From Coriobacteriia bacterium (lineage in GTDB: Bacteria > Actinomycetota > Coriobacteriia > Anaerosomatales > PALSA-660): DNA of 35,307 nucleotides. A program made the position numbers and the translations under genes. The notes below the pieces were generated by a model. The model did no database searches and was not told the origin of the DNA. It saw only the letters and a list, made by a program, of their open reading frames with translations. Location: the NCBI GenBank assembly GCA_025361335.1, contig JANYAK010000023.1, positions 1-35,307 on the forward strand, given 5' to 3'. Shown here in pieces: positions 8,038 to 16,377 of this stretch; within the stretch, counting starts at the first letter, position 1, and each line of letters starts with the position of its first letter.

Positions 8038-8961
8038 TCAGGCACGCGGCAACGGTCTTCGGCTTACCTCGTCGGACGCCGAGTGCAACGCGGTCAGCGC
8101 GGCGGCTATCGCAGGACTGCCACCGCTCCCGCGCCGTATGACGGCCACCACCCTGCGAGTAAGGTCCGTGTCTGCAGGACGGCGGATGACCAGCTTGGGG
8201 TACGAGGCGAAGAACGCCAGAGGCGGCGCCAGCGCGACCCCGAGCCCCGCTTCCACTGCCGCCAGGATGACCTGATAGTCGTTGCTCTGCAGGCTCACCT
8301 TGGGCTGGAATCCCGCCTCGTTGGCGACCCTGACCTGAACGTCGAGGAACGGCGACCCGTCCCGTCCGACGATCCACTGTTCTCCGGACAGGTCGGCCAC
8401 ACGTACCGGCCCTCCCGCCAGCGGATGGTCGACGTTCAACGCGATGTACATCGGTTCGGTCATCAGCAGATGGCGCTCGACGCCGGGATCCTCCGGCTCC
8501 GGGAGGTGGTCGAACTCGTACGTGACGACCACATCGAGATCGCCGGTCTTGAGCGCAGGGATGCTCTCTTCCGGCTCGAGGTCGCTCATGGTCACCTCGA
8601 GGGCTGGATGCTCCCGACCGAGAGTGGCCAGCGCCGGGACCAGCAGAGCACGCGCCGCGGTGGGGAACGCGCACGTGTTCAGGCGACCGGCCACGCCGTG
8701 CGCCACCTCATCGATGTCGGCCTGCGCCTGCTCAAGGACGGCGAGCACTTGTTCCGTGTGGGCCACGAGGCGTTCACCCGCGGGCGTCAGGCGGACGCTG
8801 CGTCCCGCCGGCTCCAGGAGGTCGGTGCCGGCTTCGCGCTCGAGTGTCGCCATGTGCTGGGATACGGCCGAGGGGGTCATGTACAGCGCTTCCGCTGCGC
8901 GCGTGATGCTGCCGCGGGCGGCGACCTCCCGGAGGATCCTCATGCGATGAACGTTAAGCAT
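8038..8961 (-). CDS. LysR-family transcriptional regulator
   Basis: This 307-residue regulator has an N-terminal winged helix-turn-helix (about residues 4-62, with RGSITRAAEALYMTPSAVSQHM) and a periplasmic-binding-like effector domain (about 90-295). I start it at the ATG at 8959-8961 (MLNVHRMRIL) because the HTH begins there as in other LysR proteins; a longer version would add 12 residues. No clear ribosome site precedes this ATG. Possible -10 sequences, TAAGTT or TATACT, lie within about 15 bases of it, so the message may be leaderless. LysR regulators often control the divergent gene, which here is the tiny membrane protein at 9022/9073. The effector is unknown. Confidence 0.9.
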   Translation of the reverse strand: MLNVHRMRILREVAARGSITRAAEALYMTPSAVSQHMATLEREAGTDLLEPAGRSVRLTPAGERLVAHTEQVLAVLEQAQADIDEVAHGVAGRLNTCAFPTAARALLVPALATLGREHPALEVTMSDLEPEESIPALKTGDLDVVVTYEFDHLPEPEDPGVERHLLMTEPMYIALNVDHPLAGGPVRVADLSGEQWIVGRDGSPFLDVQVRVANEAGFQPKVSLQSNDYQVILAAVEAGLGVALAPPLAFFASYPKLVIRRPADTDLTRRVVAVIRRGSGGSPAIAAALTALHSASDEVSRRPLPRA

Positions 8962-9021
8962 GTAGTATAACTTACGTGATACAGAAGAAAAGGACAATGT
9001 GTCTCACGCATCAAAGAGACG

Positions 9022-9174
9022 ATGATAACGGTGTACCAGAACGACGCACCAGAGCTCTGCGAGGAGGTCAGCATGTTCGAGGACAGTCTGAGCGAGGGTC
9101 ACGTGTACTACGGACGCATGCTCGCCATCATCGCCATCGTCATCGCGGTGGCCTACGTGGTCGCCAGCCTGTAG
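9022..9174 (+). CDS. Tiny single-helix membrane protein (50 or 33 residues)
   Basis: An open frame from ATG 9022 gives 50 residues. An internal ATG at 9073 in the same frame gives 33 residues starting MFEDSLSEGHVYYGRM, followed by one strongly hydrophobic helix (LAIIAIVIAVAYVVASL) to the stop at 9174. The internal ATG has an excellent ribosome site, GAGGAGGT at 9061-9068, while the upstream ATG has only AAAGAG. I favour the 33-residue form. The gene is divergent from the LysR regulator and is followed 30 bases later by a strong hairpin, so it looks like a self-contained transcription unit. I know of no family for it. A short charged head plus one helix is typical of small accessory subunits or regulators of larger membrane proteins. 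Confidence 0.55.
   Translation: MITVYQNDAPELCEEVSMFEDSLSEGHVYYGRMLAIIAIVIAVAYVVASL
9061..9068 (+). promoter_or_regulatory. Strong ribosome binding site that favours the internal start at 9073
   Basis: GAGGAGGT lies four bases before the ATG at 9073, better than anything before the in-frame ATG at 9022. It is therefore the main argument for the 33-residue version of the small membrane protein. Confidence 0.55.
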
Positions 9175-9203
9175 CAGGCCCGGCGCCCCATATCGCCCCC
9201 CCA

Positions 9204-9235
9204 GAGCCGCTGCCGGTGCCCACCGACGGCGGCTC
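9204..9235. terminator. Strong hairpin after the tiny membrane protein gene
   Basis: GAGCCGCTGCCGG pairs with CCGACGGCGGCTC around TGCCCA: 13 base pairs with one mismatch and one G-T pair. A short TTT follows eight bases later, so it is a plausible but U-poor terminator. It may also act on transcripts from the convergent rubrerythrin gene. Confidence 0.5.
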
Positions 9236-9330
9236 CTCCGTTTCCCCGACGGGCGTCGCGAGACGTGGCCCCATTCCCCCGGCTCCGTCCGAGCGAGGCG
9301 ATCAGGACGCAACCAGCCAACAGAACTCGC

Positions 9331-9903
9331 TCAGTACGCTTCGACCCAGACTTCGTAGAACGCCTGGGGATGCGTGCACGCCGGGCAGACATCCGGGGCC
9401 GACGGGCCCTCGTGCACGTAGCCGCAGTTGCGGCACTTCCACCGGATCGGGGCATCCTTGGTGAAGACCCGGGCGGCCTCGACGTTCTCGAGCAGCTTGC
9501 GGTAGCGCCGCTCATGCCACGACTCGACCTCCGCGATCTCGCGCCACGCGGTGGCGATGTCGGGGAAGCCTTCCTTGTCGGCCACCTCGGCGAAGTCCGG
9601 GTAGAGAACGCTCCACTCGAGCTTCTCGCCCTCCGCCGCGGCCAGCAGGTTCTCAGAGGTCGTGCCGATGCGGCCCGCGGGGTAGGTGGCCGTGATCTCG
9701 CAGTCGCCCCCTTCGAGGCATTTGAAGAAGACCTTCGCGTGCTCCTTCTCGTTCTCCGCCGTCTCGAGGAAGAGCGCCGAGATCTGCTCGAAGCCTTCCT
9801 TCCGTGCCGCCGATGCGAAGAACGTGTACCGGTTGCGCGCCTGGCTCTCGCCGGCGAACGACTTGAGCAGATTGCGTTCCGTCTGCGTACCCTTGACCGT
9901 CAC
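9331..9903 (-). CDS. Rubrerythrin
   Basis: This 190-residue cytoplasmic non-haem iron protein reduces hydrogen peroxide, protecting anaerobes from oxidative stress. The N-terminal four-helix di-iron domain shows the expected ligand motifs: AGES near the start, ENEKEH, then GEKLEW and later EVESWHE. The C-terminal rubredoxin-like domain has two CxxC pairs (CRNC and CPAC). The length matches classical rubrerythrin. I chose the GTG at 9901-9903 (MTVKGTQTE) because GGAGG lies five bases upstream and family members begin at this point; the frame stays open far upstream but that part is not coding. The electron donor (rubredoxin or NADH-rubredoxin reductase) is not encoded here. Confidence 0.95.
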   Translation of the reverse strand: MTVKGTQTERNLLKSFAGESQARNRYTFFASAARKEGFEQISALFLETAENEKEHAKVFFKCLEGGDCEITATYPAGRIGTTSENLLAAAEGEKLEWSVLYPDFAEVADKEGFPDIATAWREIAEVESWHERRYRKLLENVEAARVFTKDAPIRWKCRNCGYVHEGPSAPDVCPACTHPQAFYEVWVEAY

Positions 9904-9908
9904 GGATG

Positions 9909-9913
9909 CCTCC
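9909..9913 (-). promoter_or_regulatory. Ribosome binding site fixing the rubrerythrin start
   Basis: On the minus strand GGAGG precedes the GTG start by five bases. This decides against the much longer open frame that continues upstream. Confidence 0.7.
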
Positions 9914-10092
9914 TTGCCGTGGACCGATTCCAGACAGGACATACCCGTATCGGAGAGGGTGCTCGCTTCACGCGCGACGCGGGGAGGATCGGGGCAGGTG
10001 AGTGGAGGACGCGGGCGCGCCGGTGGCCGCCGACACGCGCCGGCTCGGCTGCCTCGCGCGGTGCTACGCTTACGGAGGGAGGTGGCGCGCGC

Positions 10093-11184
10093 GTGGAGGA
10101 AGACTTCAGTCTCGACAACCTTGGCTTCACCGATCGCGAGAGGGCGCTGTTCGCCGGCCTCGACGGCGAGGATCTCGTGCCGGCCCGAGTGATCCGGGCC
10201 GACCGGGGCAGCGCGCTGGTGGCCACCGCGCACGGCCTCATCCGCGCGGAACCCTCCGCGAAGATGCGCAAGAACGCCTCCACCATCGCTGAGATGCCGG
10301 CTGCCGGCGACTGGGTGGCGCTGAACACGCCGCCGGGACATGACGTCGCTCTCGTCGAGCACGTGCTGCCGCGATTCTCGGCGTTCACGCGTGGGGACCC
10401 GGGCAAGGCGGCATCCGGACAGGTCCTTGCCGCCAACGTCGACACGGTGTTCGTGCTGCACTCCCTTGCGGAGGCGCCGCACGTCCGGCGGATCGAGCGC
10501 GAGCTGTCGCTGGCTTGGGAGAGCGGAGCCACGCCGGTCGTCGTCCTGTCGAAGGCCGACCTGGCCCCCGACCGGGACGCGGCCATCGCGGCGGTCAAGG
10601 CGGTCGCTTTGGGAGTCGATATCCACATCACGAGCGCGGCCACGGGCGAGGGCGTCGCGGCACTCCTGTGTTACGGGGAGGGGCACCGGACGGTGGCGCT
10701 GATCGGCCCCTCGGGAGCGGGGAAGTCCACGTTGATCAATGCGCTGGTCGGCGCCGATCGGCAGACCACCCGTGAGGTGCGCGTGTCCGACGGGAGAGGG
10801 CGGCACACGACCGTCGCGCGGGAGCTCGTGCCTCTGCCCAACGGCGGGGTGCTCATCGACACTCCGGGCCTGCGGACGGTCGCGCTGTGGGACGCCGAGG
10901 ACGGCATAACGGCGGCGTTCTCCGACATCGCGCGGATCGCGCAGGGCTGCAGGTTCCGCGATTGTTCGCACACGGACGAACCCGGTTGCGCGGTGCTGGC
11001 CGCCGTCGAGTCAGGCGAGCTGGCGCCCGACCGCTTGGCGAGCTGGCGCAATCTGCTCTCGGAGACGCGAGCGTCCGCGGCGCGCGCCGACGCCAAGCTG
11101 GCGGCCGAGGAGCGCCGTCGCTGGAAGACCATCAGCAAGGACTCCACACGGCCGCAGCAGGCCCGGGGCCCGCGTCCGCGCTGA
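10093..11184 (+). CDS. rsgA: Ribosome biogenesis GTPase RsgA
   Basis: This 363-residue circularly permuted GTPase matures the 30S ribosomal subunit. An N-terminal OB-fold region (about 28-95) is followed by the GTPase motifs in permuted order: G4 SKAD at 153-156, G1 GPSGAGKST at 205-213 and G3 DTPG at 256-259. A C-terminal zinc site is formed by Cys286, Cys291, His293 and Cys299, in the typical CRFRDCSHTDEPGC context. The tail is basic. I chose the GTG at 10093, preceded by a strong GGAGGGAGG stretch, although the frame is open well upstream. It is divergent from rubrerythrin, with a gap of about 190 bases that shows no other clear feature. Confidence 0.96.
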   Translation: MEEDFSLDNLGFTDRERALFAGLDGEDLVPARVIRADRGSALVATAHGLIRAEPSAKMRKNASTIAEMPAAGDWVALNTPPGHDVALVEHVLPRFSAFTRGDPGKAASGQVLAANVDTVFVLHSLAEAPHVRRIERELSLAWESGATPVVVLSKADLAPDRDAAIAAVKAVALGVDIHITSAATGEGVAALLCYGEGHRTVALIGPSGAGKSTLINALVGADRQTTREVRVSDGRGRHTTVARELVPLPNGGVLIDTPGLRTVALWDAEDGITAAFSDIARIAQGCRFRDCSHTDEPGCAVLAAVESGELAPDRLASWRNLLSETRASAARADAKLAAEERRRWKTISKDSTRPQQARGPRPR

Positions 11185-11237
11185 TCGGCTCGGTTCCCCA
11201 CTTGTCACTCGCGGCGCCGCGGCGAGGAACCGACGCG

Positions 11238-12158
11238 CTACTCCTCGGACAGGAAGGACTGCCAGCCCGGCAGGCCGTTCTGCTTCGCCCGGTACATCTC
11301 GTGGTCCGCGCGGGTCGCGAGCTCGTCGGGGGCCTCGCCCTTCTCGTAGAGGGCAAGGCCGAGACTGGCGCTGACCCGTATCTCGTGTCCGTTGATGGAG
11401 ATCGGGAGGGCCAGGAGGTCGCTGAGCTTGCATGCCGCGGCCGCCAGGTCGCCGCGCCACTTCAGCCTGGGGAACAGGACCATGAATTCGTCGCCTCCCA
11501 GGCGTGCCACGGTGTCGCTCTCGCGGACGCACGATGCGAGCCGGTGGGCGACGACTTTGAGCACCTTATCTCCCATGGCGTGGCCGAACGTGTCGTTCAC
11601 CGGCTTGAAGTCGTCGAGATCGAGGTAGACCACCCCGACCAGGTCGTCGTGACGGTCGGCAGCCGCGATCGCGCTGCGCAGGTGCTCCTCGAGCGCCGTG
11701 CGGTTGGCCAGCCCCGTGAGTTCGTCGTGGAACGCGAGCTGTCGCATCTGCTTCTCGGCGGCCACACGCGCGCTGATATCGCGGCATACCCAGACGATCA
11801 GCGGACCGTCGTCGGTCTCGACGAGCCGCGCGTGGATCTCGGCGTGAAGGGACGCGTCGCATGGGCACAGGTGCTGCGTCTCGAATCGCGACTCGCCCTG
11901 CTCCATGATGCGGGCGACGCGATCGATCGTCTCGGGCCGTGCGTCGCCCGGCAGCCACTCCCATGGAGCCAGCGCCGCGGCCGAAACGACCGTGCAGCCC
12001 AACTGGCGCGACGCCGCCTCGTTGACGTACGTCAGACGTCCGTCGGGCGTGTGGGCGATGATGCCGTCGGATGTGGCGTCGAGGAGCAGAGACTTGAAGA
12101 CGAGCTCCCGGTCCCGGTCGCTCGATTCGATGGATATATCGACGGTATCTCGCTTCAT
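11238..12158 (-). CDS. PAS-GGDEF diguanylate cyclase
   Basis: The 306-residue cytoplasmic protein has a PAS domain (about 18-132, with DATSDGIIAHTPDGRLTYVN) joined to a GGDEF domain (about 141-296). The catalytic motif GGDEF at 221-225 is intact. Five residues upstream the inhibitory I-site RESD (212-215) is also intact, so the enzyme should make cyclic di-GMP from two GTP with product feedback. No membrane segment is seen, so the PAS domain probably senses an internal signal. The start is ATG with an excellent AAGGAGGTG five bases upstream. The exopolysaccharide locus at 17.5-26.5 kb might be one target of c-di-GMP, but its synthase shows no PilZ domain, so no link is proven. Confidence 0.94.
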   Translation of the reverse strand: MKRDTVDISIESSDRDRELVFKSLLLDATSDGIIAHTPDGRLTYVNEAASRQLGCTVVSAAALAPWEWLPGDARPETIDRVARIMEQGESRFETQHLCPCDASLHAEIHARLVETDDGPLIVWVCRDISARVAAEKQMRQLAFHDELTGLANRTALEEHLRSAIAAADRHDDLVGVVYLDLDDFKPVNDTFGHAMGDKVLKVVAHRLASCVRESDTVARLGGDEFMVLFPRLKWRGDLAAAACKLSDLLALPISINGHEIRVSASLGLALYEKGEAPDELATRADHEMYRAKQNGLPGWQSFLSEE

Positions 12159-12269
12159 TATGCACCTCCTTGCAGGAAGTATGCATCTTTGTGTTCTCCA
12201 TCATCGGCAGAGAGGGCCCACAAGATTAGGACCGACCGCACAAGTGGCACGCGCAACGGGGCGGTGCGG

Positions 12270-12275
12270 TACGAT
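12270..12275 (+). promoter_or_regulatory. Possible -10 element (TACGAT) for the DMT transporter gene
   Basis: TACGAT is 23 bases before the ATG at 12299. No -35 is obvious. It is suggested only by position and the TANNNT pattern. Confidence 0.2.
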
Positions 12276-12298
12276 CGCCTACGACTCTTGGAGCGCTG

Positions 12299-13141
12299 AT
12301 GAGCACCGTCCTTCTCGCAGTGAGCACCGCGGTACTGTTCGGCTTCTCGGACTTCCTGGGCGGAGTGGCGAGCCGCCGGGATTCCGCGGTGGCCGTGACC
12401 GCACGCGCTCACCTCGTGGGCGTGGTCCTGTTCGCCATCGCGCTGCTGGTGTTCCCGCCGGCCCACGTGACCTCGGGCGACGTGGTGTGGGGCGCCGTGG
12501 CGGGGCTGTCGGGGGGCCTTGGCGTGCTGTGCCTGTACGCGGCACTGTCCACCGGGCGGATGAGCGTGGTCGCGCCCGTCACGGCCGCCTTGTCCGGCTC
12601 CCTGCCCGCGGCCGTCGACCTCGCTCGCGGTACCGCCGTCCGGCCGCTCGGCCTGCTCGGGCTCATGCTCGCGGTCGTGGCGATCGTGATCGTGAGCATG
12701 ACGTCGGACCCCGACCAGGATTACCCGGTGTCGCGGGGGGCGATCGCACTGTCAGTGCTTGCCGGCATCGGGTTCGCGGGGTCCTTCCTCGCCTTCTCCA
12801 ACACCGCATCCGCGAGCGGCCTCTTCCCCTTGCTGGCCGCGCGACTCACCTCGGCGATCCTCATCGGCGCCCTCGCGCTGGTGCGGCGGGGGCGGCTGGG
12901 ACTCGAGCGGTCGGCCTTGGGACCAGCTCTCGGTGCCGGCACGTTCGACGCCGTGGCCAACGTCACGATGCTCGCGGCCATCCACATCGGCCCGCTGGCG
13001 ATCGCCTCCGTCCTGGGCTCGCTGTACCCCGTCGTGGTGCTGCTGCTTGCCAGGATCGTCCTCGGCGAGCGGCTGCGCGGGTTGCAGCGACTGGGGATCG
13101 TCCTCGCGCTCGGAGCCGTGCTGCTGGCCGCGCTGGGCTGA
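12299..13141 (+). CDS. DMT superfamily (EamA) transporter
   Basis: This 280-residue membrane protein has about ten helices arranged as two EamA repeats (residues 1-137 and 147-280). The second repeat contains the family-typical stretch GSLYPVVVLLLARIVLGERL near the C-terminus. EamA proteins export small metabolites such as amino acids or nucleosides; the substrate cannot be read from sequence. The start is ATG with GGAG five bases upstream. The gene is divergent from the diguanylate cyclase and convergent with the nitroreductase-like gene, with five bases between the stops. A second DMT gene lies at 27588; the two are not obviously close copies. Confidence 0.9.
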   Translation: MSTVLLAVSTAVLFGFSDFLGGVASRRDSAVAVTARAHLVGVVLFAIALLVFPPAHVTSGDVVWGAVAGLSGGLGVLCLYAALSTGRMSVVAPVTAALSGSLPAAVDLARGTAVRPLGLLGLMLAVVAIVIVSMTSDPDQDYPVSRGAIALSVLAGIGFAGSFLAFSNTASASGLFPLLAARLTSAILIGALALVRRGRLGLERSALGPALGAGTFDAVANVTMLAAIHIGPLAIASVLGSLYPVVVLLLARIVLGERLRGLQRLGIVLALGAVLLAALG

Positions 13142-13146
13142 CGCCC

Positions 13147-13938
13147 TCAGCCGTGGGGAACGAAGCGTGCCACGTCGGGCGCGGGCAGTTCCTCCCACGA
13201 GCCCGTGACCCCGGCGTGCCCGGCGCCAAGCTCGGCGTGCAGCATGACGATCCCCAGGTCCAGCCCGGCGGTCCAGTACGCCTTCTCCGCTCGGCCGAGC
13301 ACCAGCGCGCCGTCCTCGAACCGCAGGCGCTGGGGCTGACCGTTGCCCCCGGTCGGCGCCCACCGCGCGGCTTCCGCCGCGTCCCTGGCCCATCGGGGCC
13401 ACGCGTCGCCTTCGGAGCCCGGCGCCAGGATCGCGAGAGGCTTGCGCGACGACGACCGCACTATGGAACGCATCGCGCGCTCGTCCAAGGGCTTCCTGGT
13501 CACGGCGAACCCGATCGGCGTGATCGACATGACGCGCTCGCCGGTTGCGACTGGGAACACGTCATCGGCGCGTTCTCGGCGCAGCGACCCGGCGACCCAG
13601 CATGTGTCGAGGCCCAGCCGTGTCGCCTCGAGTATGAACGCCTCGCCGAGGTAGCCAACGACCAGATCGCTGCCCTCGCGTCCGATGAAGGCGGCGACTG
13701 TGCGCGTCCCCCGCACGCTCCCGTAACTGCCCGCGTAGCCCTTGAAGATGTCCTCGGGCGCGTCGGTCACGATCTCGACTCTCGCGTCCGGGCCCGCGCT
13801 GAGGCTCCGGGCCCGCTCGCTCAGCGCGGTGAGCGCGTCCGCGGGAACCGCACGCCCGTCGAATGCCCGACGCGACGTTCGCGTCTTGATGGCGTCATAC
13901 CACGTCGGATCGAGCAAGACAGGGGTGCTGATCAGCAT
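13147..13938 (-). CDS. Nitroreductase-like flavoprotein (putative TM nitroreductase family)
   Basis: The 263-residue protein begins with a nitroreductase-like segment, YDAIKTRTSRRAF (residues 14-26). Later segments include YLGEAFILEATRLGLDTCW (97-114) and, in the second half, WAPTGGNGQPQ (193-203), the position where nitroreductases have an Asn-Arg-Gln-Pro flavin contact. This fits the family Pfam calls putative TM nitroreductase, in which two half-domains sit in one chain. Members probably bind FMN and reduce unknown acceptors. I start at the ATG at 13936-13938 because the family begins near there and an AGAGG lies about nine bases upstream. The longer open frame is not coding-like. Confidence 0.82.
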   Translation of the reverse strand: MLISTPVLLDPTWYDAIKTRTSRRAFDGRAVPADALTALSERARSLSAGPDARVEIVTDAPEDIFKGYAGSYGSVRGTRTVAAFIGREGSDLVVGYLGEAFILEATRLGLDTCWVAGSLRRERADDVFPVATGERVMSITPIGFAVTRKPLDERAMRSIVRSSSRKPLAILAPGSEGDAWPRWARDAAEAARWAPTGGNGQPQRLRFEDGALVLGRAEKAYWTAGLDLGIVMLHAELGAGHAGVTGSWEELPAPDVARFVPHG

Positions 13939-13958
13939 GGCAACACGCCTCTCGTGGT

Positions 13959-13979
13959 CGGGCATACACGGGCATACAC
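13959..13979. repeat. Two direct GGGCATACAC repeats ten bases apart
   Basis: Two copies of the 10-bp unit lie head to tail, one helical turn apart, in the divergent gap between the nitroreductase gene (minus) and the small membrane protein (plus). AGTATA just beyond them reads TATACT on the minus strand, a plausible -10 for the nitroreductase. The repeats could be a regulator site placed downstream of that promoter. Confidence 0.4.
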
Positions 13980-14030
13980 CGGGGAGTATACGCACCGCCG
14001 ACCGGGCCCGTGCATGCCATACTGGCGGAG

Positions 14031-14080
14031 CCGTGCAGGCGTGCAGCCGTGCAGGCGTGCAGGCGGGCAGGTCGGGCAGG
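14031..14080. repeat. Tandem 16-bp repeat with decayed extra units
   Basis: CCGTGCAGGCGTGCAG occurs twice without a gap (14031-14062), followed by related units reading GCGGGCAGG and TCGGGCAGG. It lies upstream of the small membrane protein gene at 14167. It may be slippage-prone low-complexity DNA or a set of protein-binding sites. Confidence 0.55.
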
Positions 14081-14166
14081 CCGCACGCATCGGGTCGCCC
14101 GCGGATGGCATGGCAGTTGCGCTCCCGGCGACGGGATCGCCCTACTCGATGACAAGGTGACGCCGC

Positions 14167-14610
14167 ATGGCATCCGCATTCAGGCTCGAGGTCGACCGCC
14201 GGTGGCTCTACGCGATCGCCGCCGTGGCGTGGTCGGGCGCCGGTCTCATCCTGCTCGGCTGGACCGTGCGCTGGCTGGTCGACGTGTCCGTGCCTGTCGA
14301 GATCGGACTCGGGGTCGCCGGCGCGCTCACCGCCGGAGTCGCCGGTCACTTCCTCTTCGGCCGGATAGTCCTGCGCAACATCCGGCGGATCGCCGAGGGT
14401 CCCGACCGGGCGTCGGTGTTCGCGTTCCAGCCCTTCAAGAGCTACGTGGTGATGGCCTCGATGATCGCGCTGGGCGTCGTCTTGAGGCATTCGAGCCTCC
14501 CCCGCCCCGCGCTCGCCGTCGTGTACGAGGCCATCGGCGGCGCCCTCCTCGGCGCGAGCACGTTCTACTACCGGCGCTTCTTCACTCCGCGGGGGATCAC
14601 CGCGGAGTGA
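14167..14610 (+). CDS. Small four-helix membrane protein of unknown function
   Basis: This 147-residue protein has hydrophobic segments at about residues 14-35, 42-64, 88-107 and 113-135, with a basic loop between helices two and three (RIVLRNIRRIAEGPDRAS). I recognise no family. The start is ATG with AAGGTGA six bases upstream. It is divergent from the nitroreductase gene across a 228-base gap that holds the repeats described at 13959 and 14031. It is convergent with the SulP carrier, with 15 bases between the stops. Confidence 0.7.
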   Translation: MASAFRLEVDRRWLYAIAAVAWSGAGLILLGWTVRWLVDVSVPVEIGLGVAGALTAGVAGHFLFGRIVLRNIRRIAEGPDRASVFAFQPFKSYVVMASMIALGVVLRHSSLPRPALAVVYEAIGGALLGASTFYYRRFFTPRGITAE

Positions 14611-14625
14611 CGGCTGCGGAGTGCG

Positions 14626-16275
14626 TCAGGCGCCGGCCGCTTCGTCGCCCACGGCGGCCACCGCCTCGGCCAGTGTGACCGACGCATGTGCCGCGAGGTC
14701 GTCGGTGATGCCGGCGCGATCGAGCTTCTCGCTCACCTGGGCGTTCGCGCAGCACAGCGCCACGGCCACGCCGCGATGCCTGAGCCGTCCCACCGCGTCG
14801 CGCAGGGCGGCCAGTCCCGTCAGGTCGATGAACGGGACGCGGGTGAGGTCTATCACCACGCCGTCCGGGTCCGTGCCCGTGTGCACGAGCGCCGACTCGA
14901 ACTGCTCGACCGCGCCGAAGAAGAAGGGCCCGTCCATCGTGTAGACGAGCACCCCGTCCGGGATCGGGATCCGCGACCCGGATGGCGAGTGCCCCGCCAA
15001 CTCGTGTCCCTCGAGCTCGCGGACTTCCACCGCGGTCGTCATCCGCCTGAAGAAGTTGAGCATGGCCAGGATGACGCCGACTTCGACGGCCAGGACGATG
15101 TCGGAGAAGACCGTCAGGCCGAGCGTGATGAGCATGACTCCCACGTCCGAGCGTGGGGCGCGGCGGATCGTGCGTGCCACGCGCCCCATGTCGCTCATGT
15201 TGAAGGCGACCACGAACAGTATCGCGGCCAGCGTCGTGAGCGGCACATCGATCGCGAGCGGCGCGAGCGCGATGAGGACCAGCGCGATCACAGCAGCGTG
15301 CGCGATCCCCGCCAGAGGGCTGTTGCCCCCGTGCCGCACGTTCGTCGCGGTGCGTGCGATCGCGCCGGTCGCGGCGAACCCTCCGAACACCGCGGCGCCC
15401 ATGTTCGCCACGCCCTGACCGATGAGCTCCTGATTCGAGTCGTGCTTCGTGCCGGTCATCCCGTCCGCGACGGTGGCGGACAGAAGCGACTCGATCGCCC
15501 CGAGCAGGGCGATCGCGAAGGCCGGCTGGACCAGTTCGAGCGTACTGGCGAAGGTGATGCGCGGGATCGACAACGCGGGCAGGCCCCGCGGGATCCCGCC
15601 GAACACCGAGCCGATGGTGGCGACGGTGGCGGGGTGGAACACGGAGACCCAGACGGTGCCAGCCACGAGCGCGACCAGCGGCCCCGGCACCTTCCCCAGC
15701 ACCGGTATCTTCGGCCACAGCACGATGAGCAGGACGCTCGCGACCCCCAGGCAGGTGGTCGTGGGGTCGAGATGCCCGAGTGATGAGAGTAGGCTCCAGA
15801 GGCGCTCGTGGAAGTACCCGGCGGCGACCTTGGGCAGGCCGAAGAAGTTCTGCCACTGCCCGACCCATATGACGACGGCGATACCGGCGGTGAAGCCGAG
15901 GATCACGGACTCGGGGATGAATCGGATGACGCTGCCGAGCCGGGCTAGGCCGAAGAGCAGGAGGATCCCTCCCGCGAGCAGCGTCACGACCTGCAGTCCG
16001 GCGAACCCGTACTTGGCGGTCACTCCGAAGAGGAGCACGGCGAAGGCGCCGGTGGGGCCCGCGATCTGCACACGGCTTCCGCCGAAGAGGGTGACGAGCA
16101 GCCCGGCCACCAATGCGGTGTACAGGCCGTTCTCGGGCTTCGCGCCGGAGGCGACCGCGAACGCCATCGCCAGCGGTATCGCGACCACGCCGACGACCAC
16201 GCCGGCCACGAGGTTGCGCATCCAGTTGTCGCGCGATAGCAGTCCCGCGCGCCATGCTTCGATGATCGCAGCCAT
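14626..16275 (-). CDS. SulP family anion transporter with STAS domain
   Basis: This 549-residue carrier probably takes up sulfate, bicarbonate or another anion across the cytoplasmic membrane. The N-terminal membrane domain includes the SulP-typical SRVQIAGPTGAF near residues 68-79 and many further helices to about residue 420. A cytoplasmic STAS domain occupies about 435-545. In STAS the usual D-x-S-G phosphorylation-type motif reads DLTG at 484-487, so the hydroxyl residue is Thr. I start at the ATG at 16273-16275, preceded by AAGG, rather than 11 codons earlier. No carbonic anhydrase or sulfate-assimilation gene is adjacent, so the anion is undecided. Confidence 0.93.
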   Translation of the reverse strand: MAAIIEAWRAGLLSRDNWMRNLVAGVVVGVVAIPLAMAFAVASGAKPENGLYTALVAGLLVTLFGGSRVQIAGPTGAFAVLLFGVTAKYGFAGLQVVTLLAGGILLLFGLARLGSVIRFIPESVILGFTAGIAVVIWVGQWQNFFGLPKVAAGYFHERLWSLLSSLGHLDPTTTCLGVASVLLIVLWPKIPVLGKVPGPLVALVAGTVWVSVFHPATVATIGSVFGGIPRGLPALSIPRITFASTLELVQPAFAIALLGAIESLLSATVADGMTGTKHDSNQELIGQGVANMGAAVFGGFAATGAIARTATNVRHGGNSPLAGIAHAAVIALVLIALAPLAIDVPLTTLAAILFVVAFNMSDMGRVARTIRRAPRSDVGVMLITLGLTVFSDIVLAVEVGVILAMLNFFRRMTTAVEVRELEGHELAGHSPSGSRIPIPDGVLVYTMDGPFFFGAVEQFESALVHTGTDPDGVVIDLTRVPFIDLTGLAALRDAVGRLRHRGVAVALCCANAQVSEKLDRAGITDDLAAHASVTLAEAVAAVGDEAAGA

Positions 16276-16377
16276 GTGCCTTGTTCCTGTCAGGGTACGG
16301 GCTATCAACCCTATCAGAACGCGGCCACACGAAGCGACGGCGCGAGCAACGGGTCGGCTACAGAGCGGCCTCGCCCC

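Noticed and set aside
9331-10971. A 546-residue minus-strand frame ending in rubrerythrin
   Set aside because: Only the last 190 residues are protein-like. The rest is the antisense of rsgA, and a GGAGG-preceded GTG marks the rubrerythrin start.
11905-14160. A 751-residue plus-strand frame
   Set aside because: It overlaps the diguanylate cyclase, the DMT transporter and the nitroreductase in wrong frames and is Arg/Pro/Gly-rich like GC-rich shadow frames.
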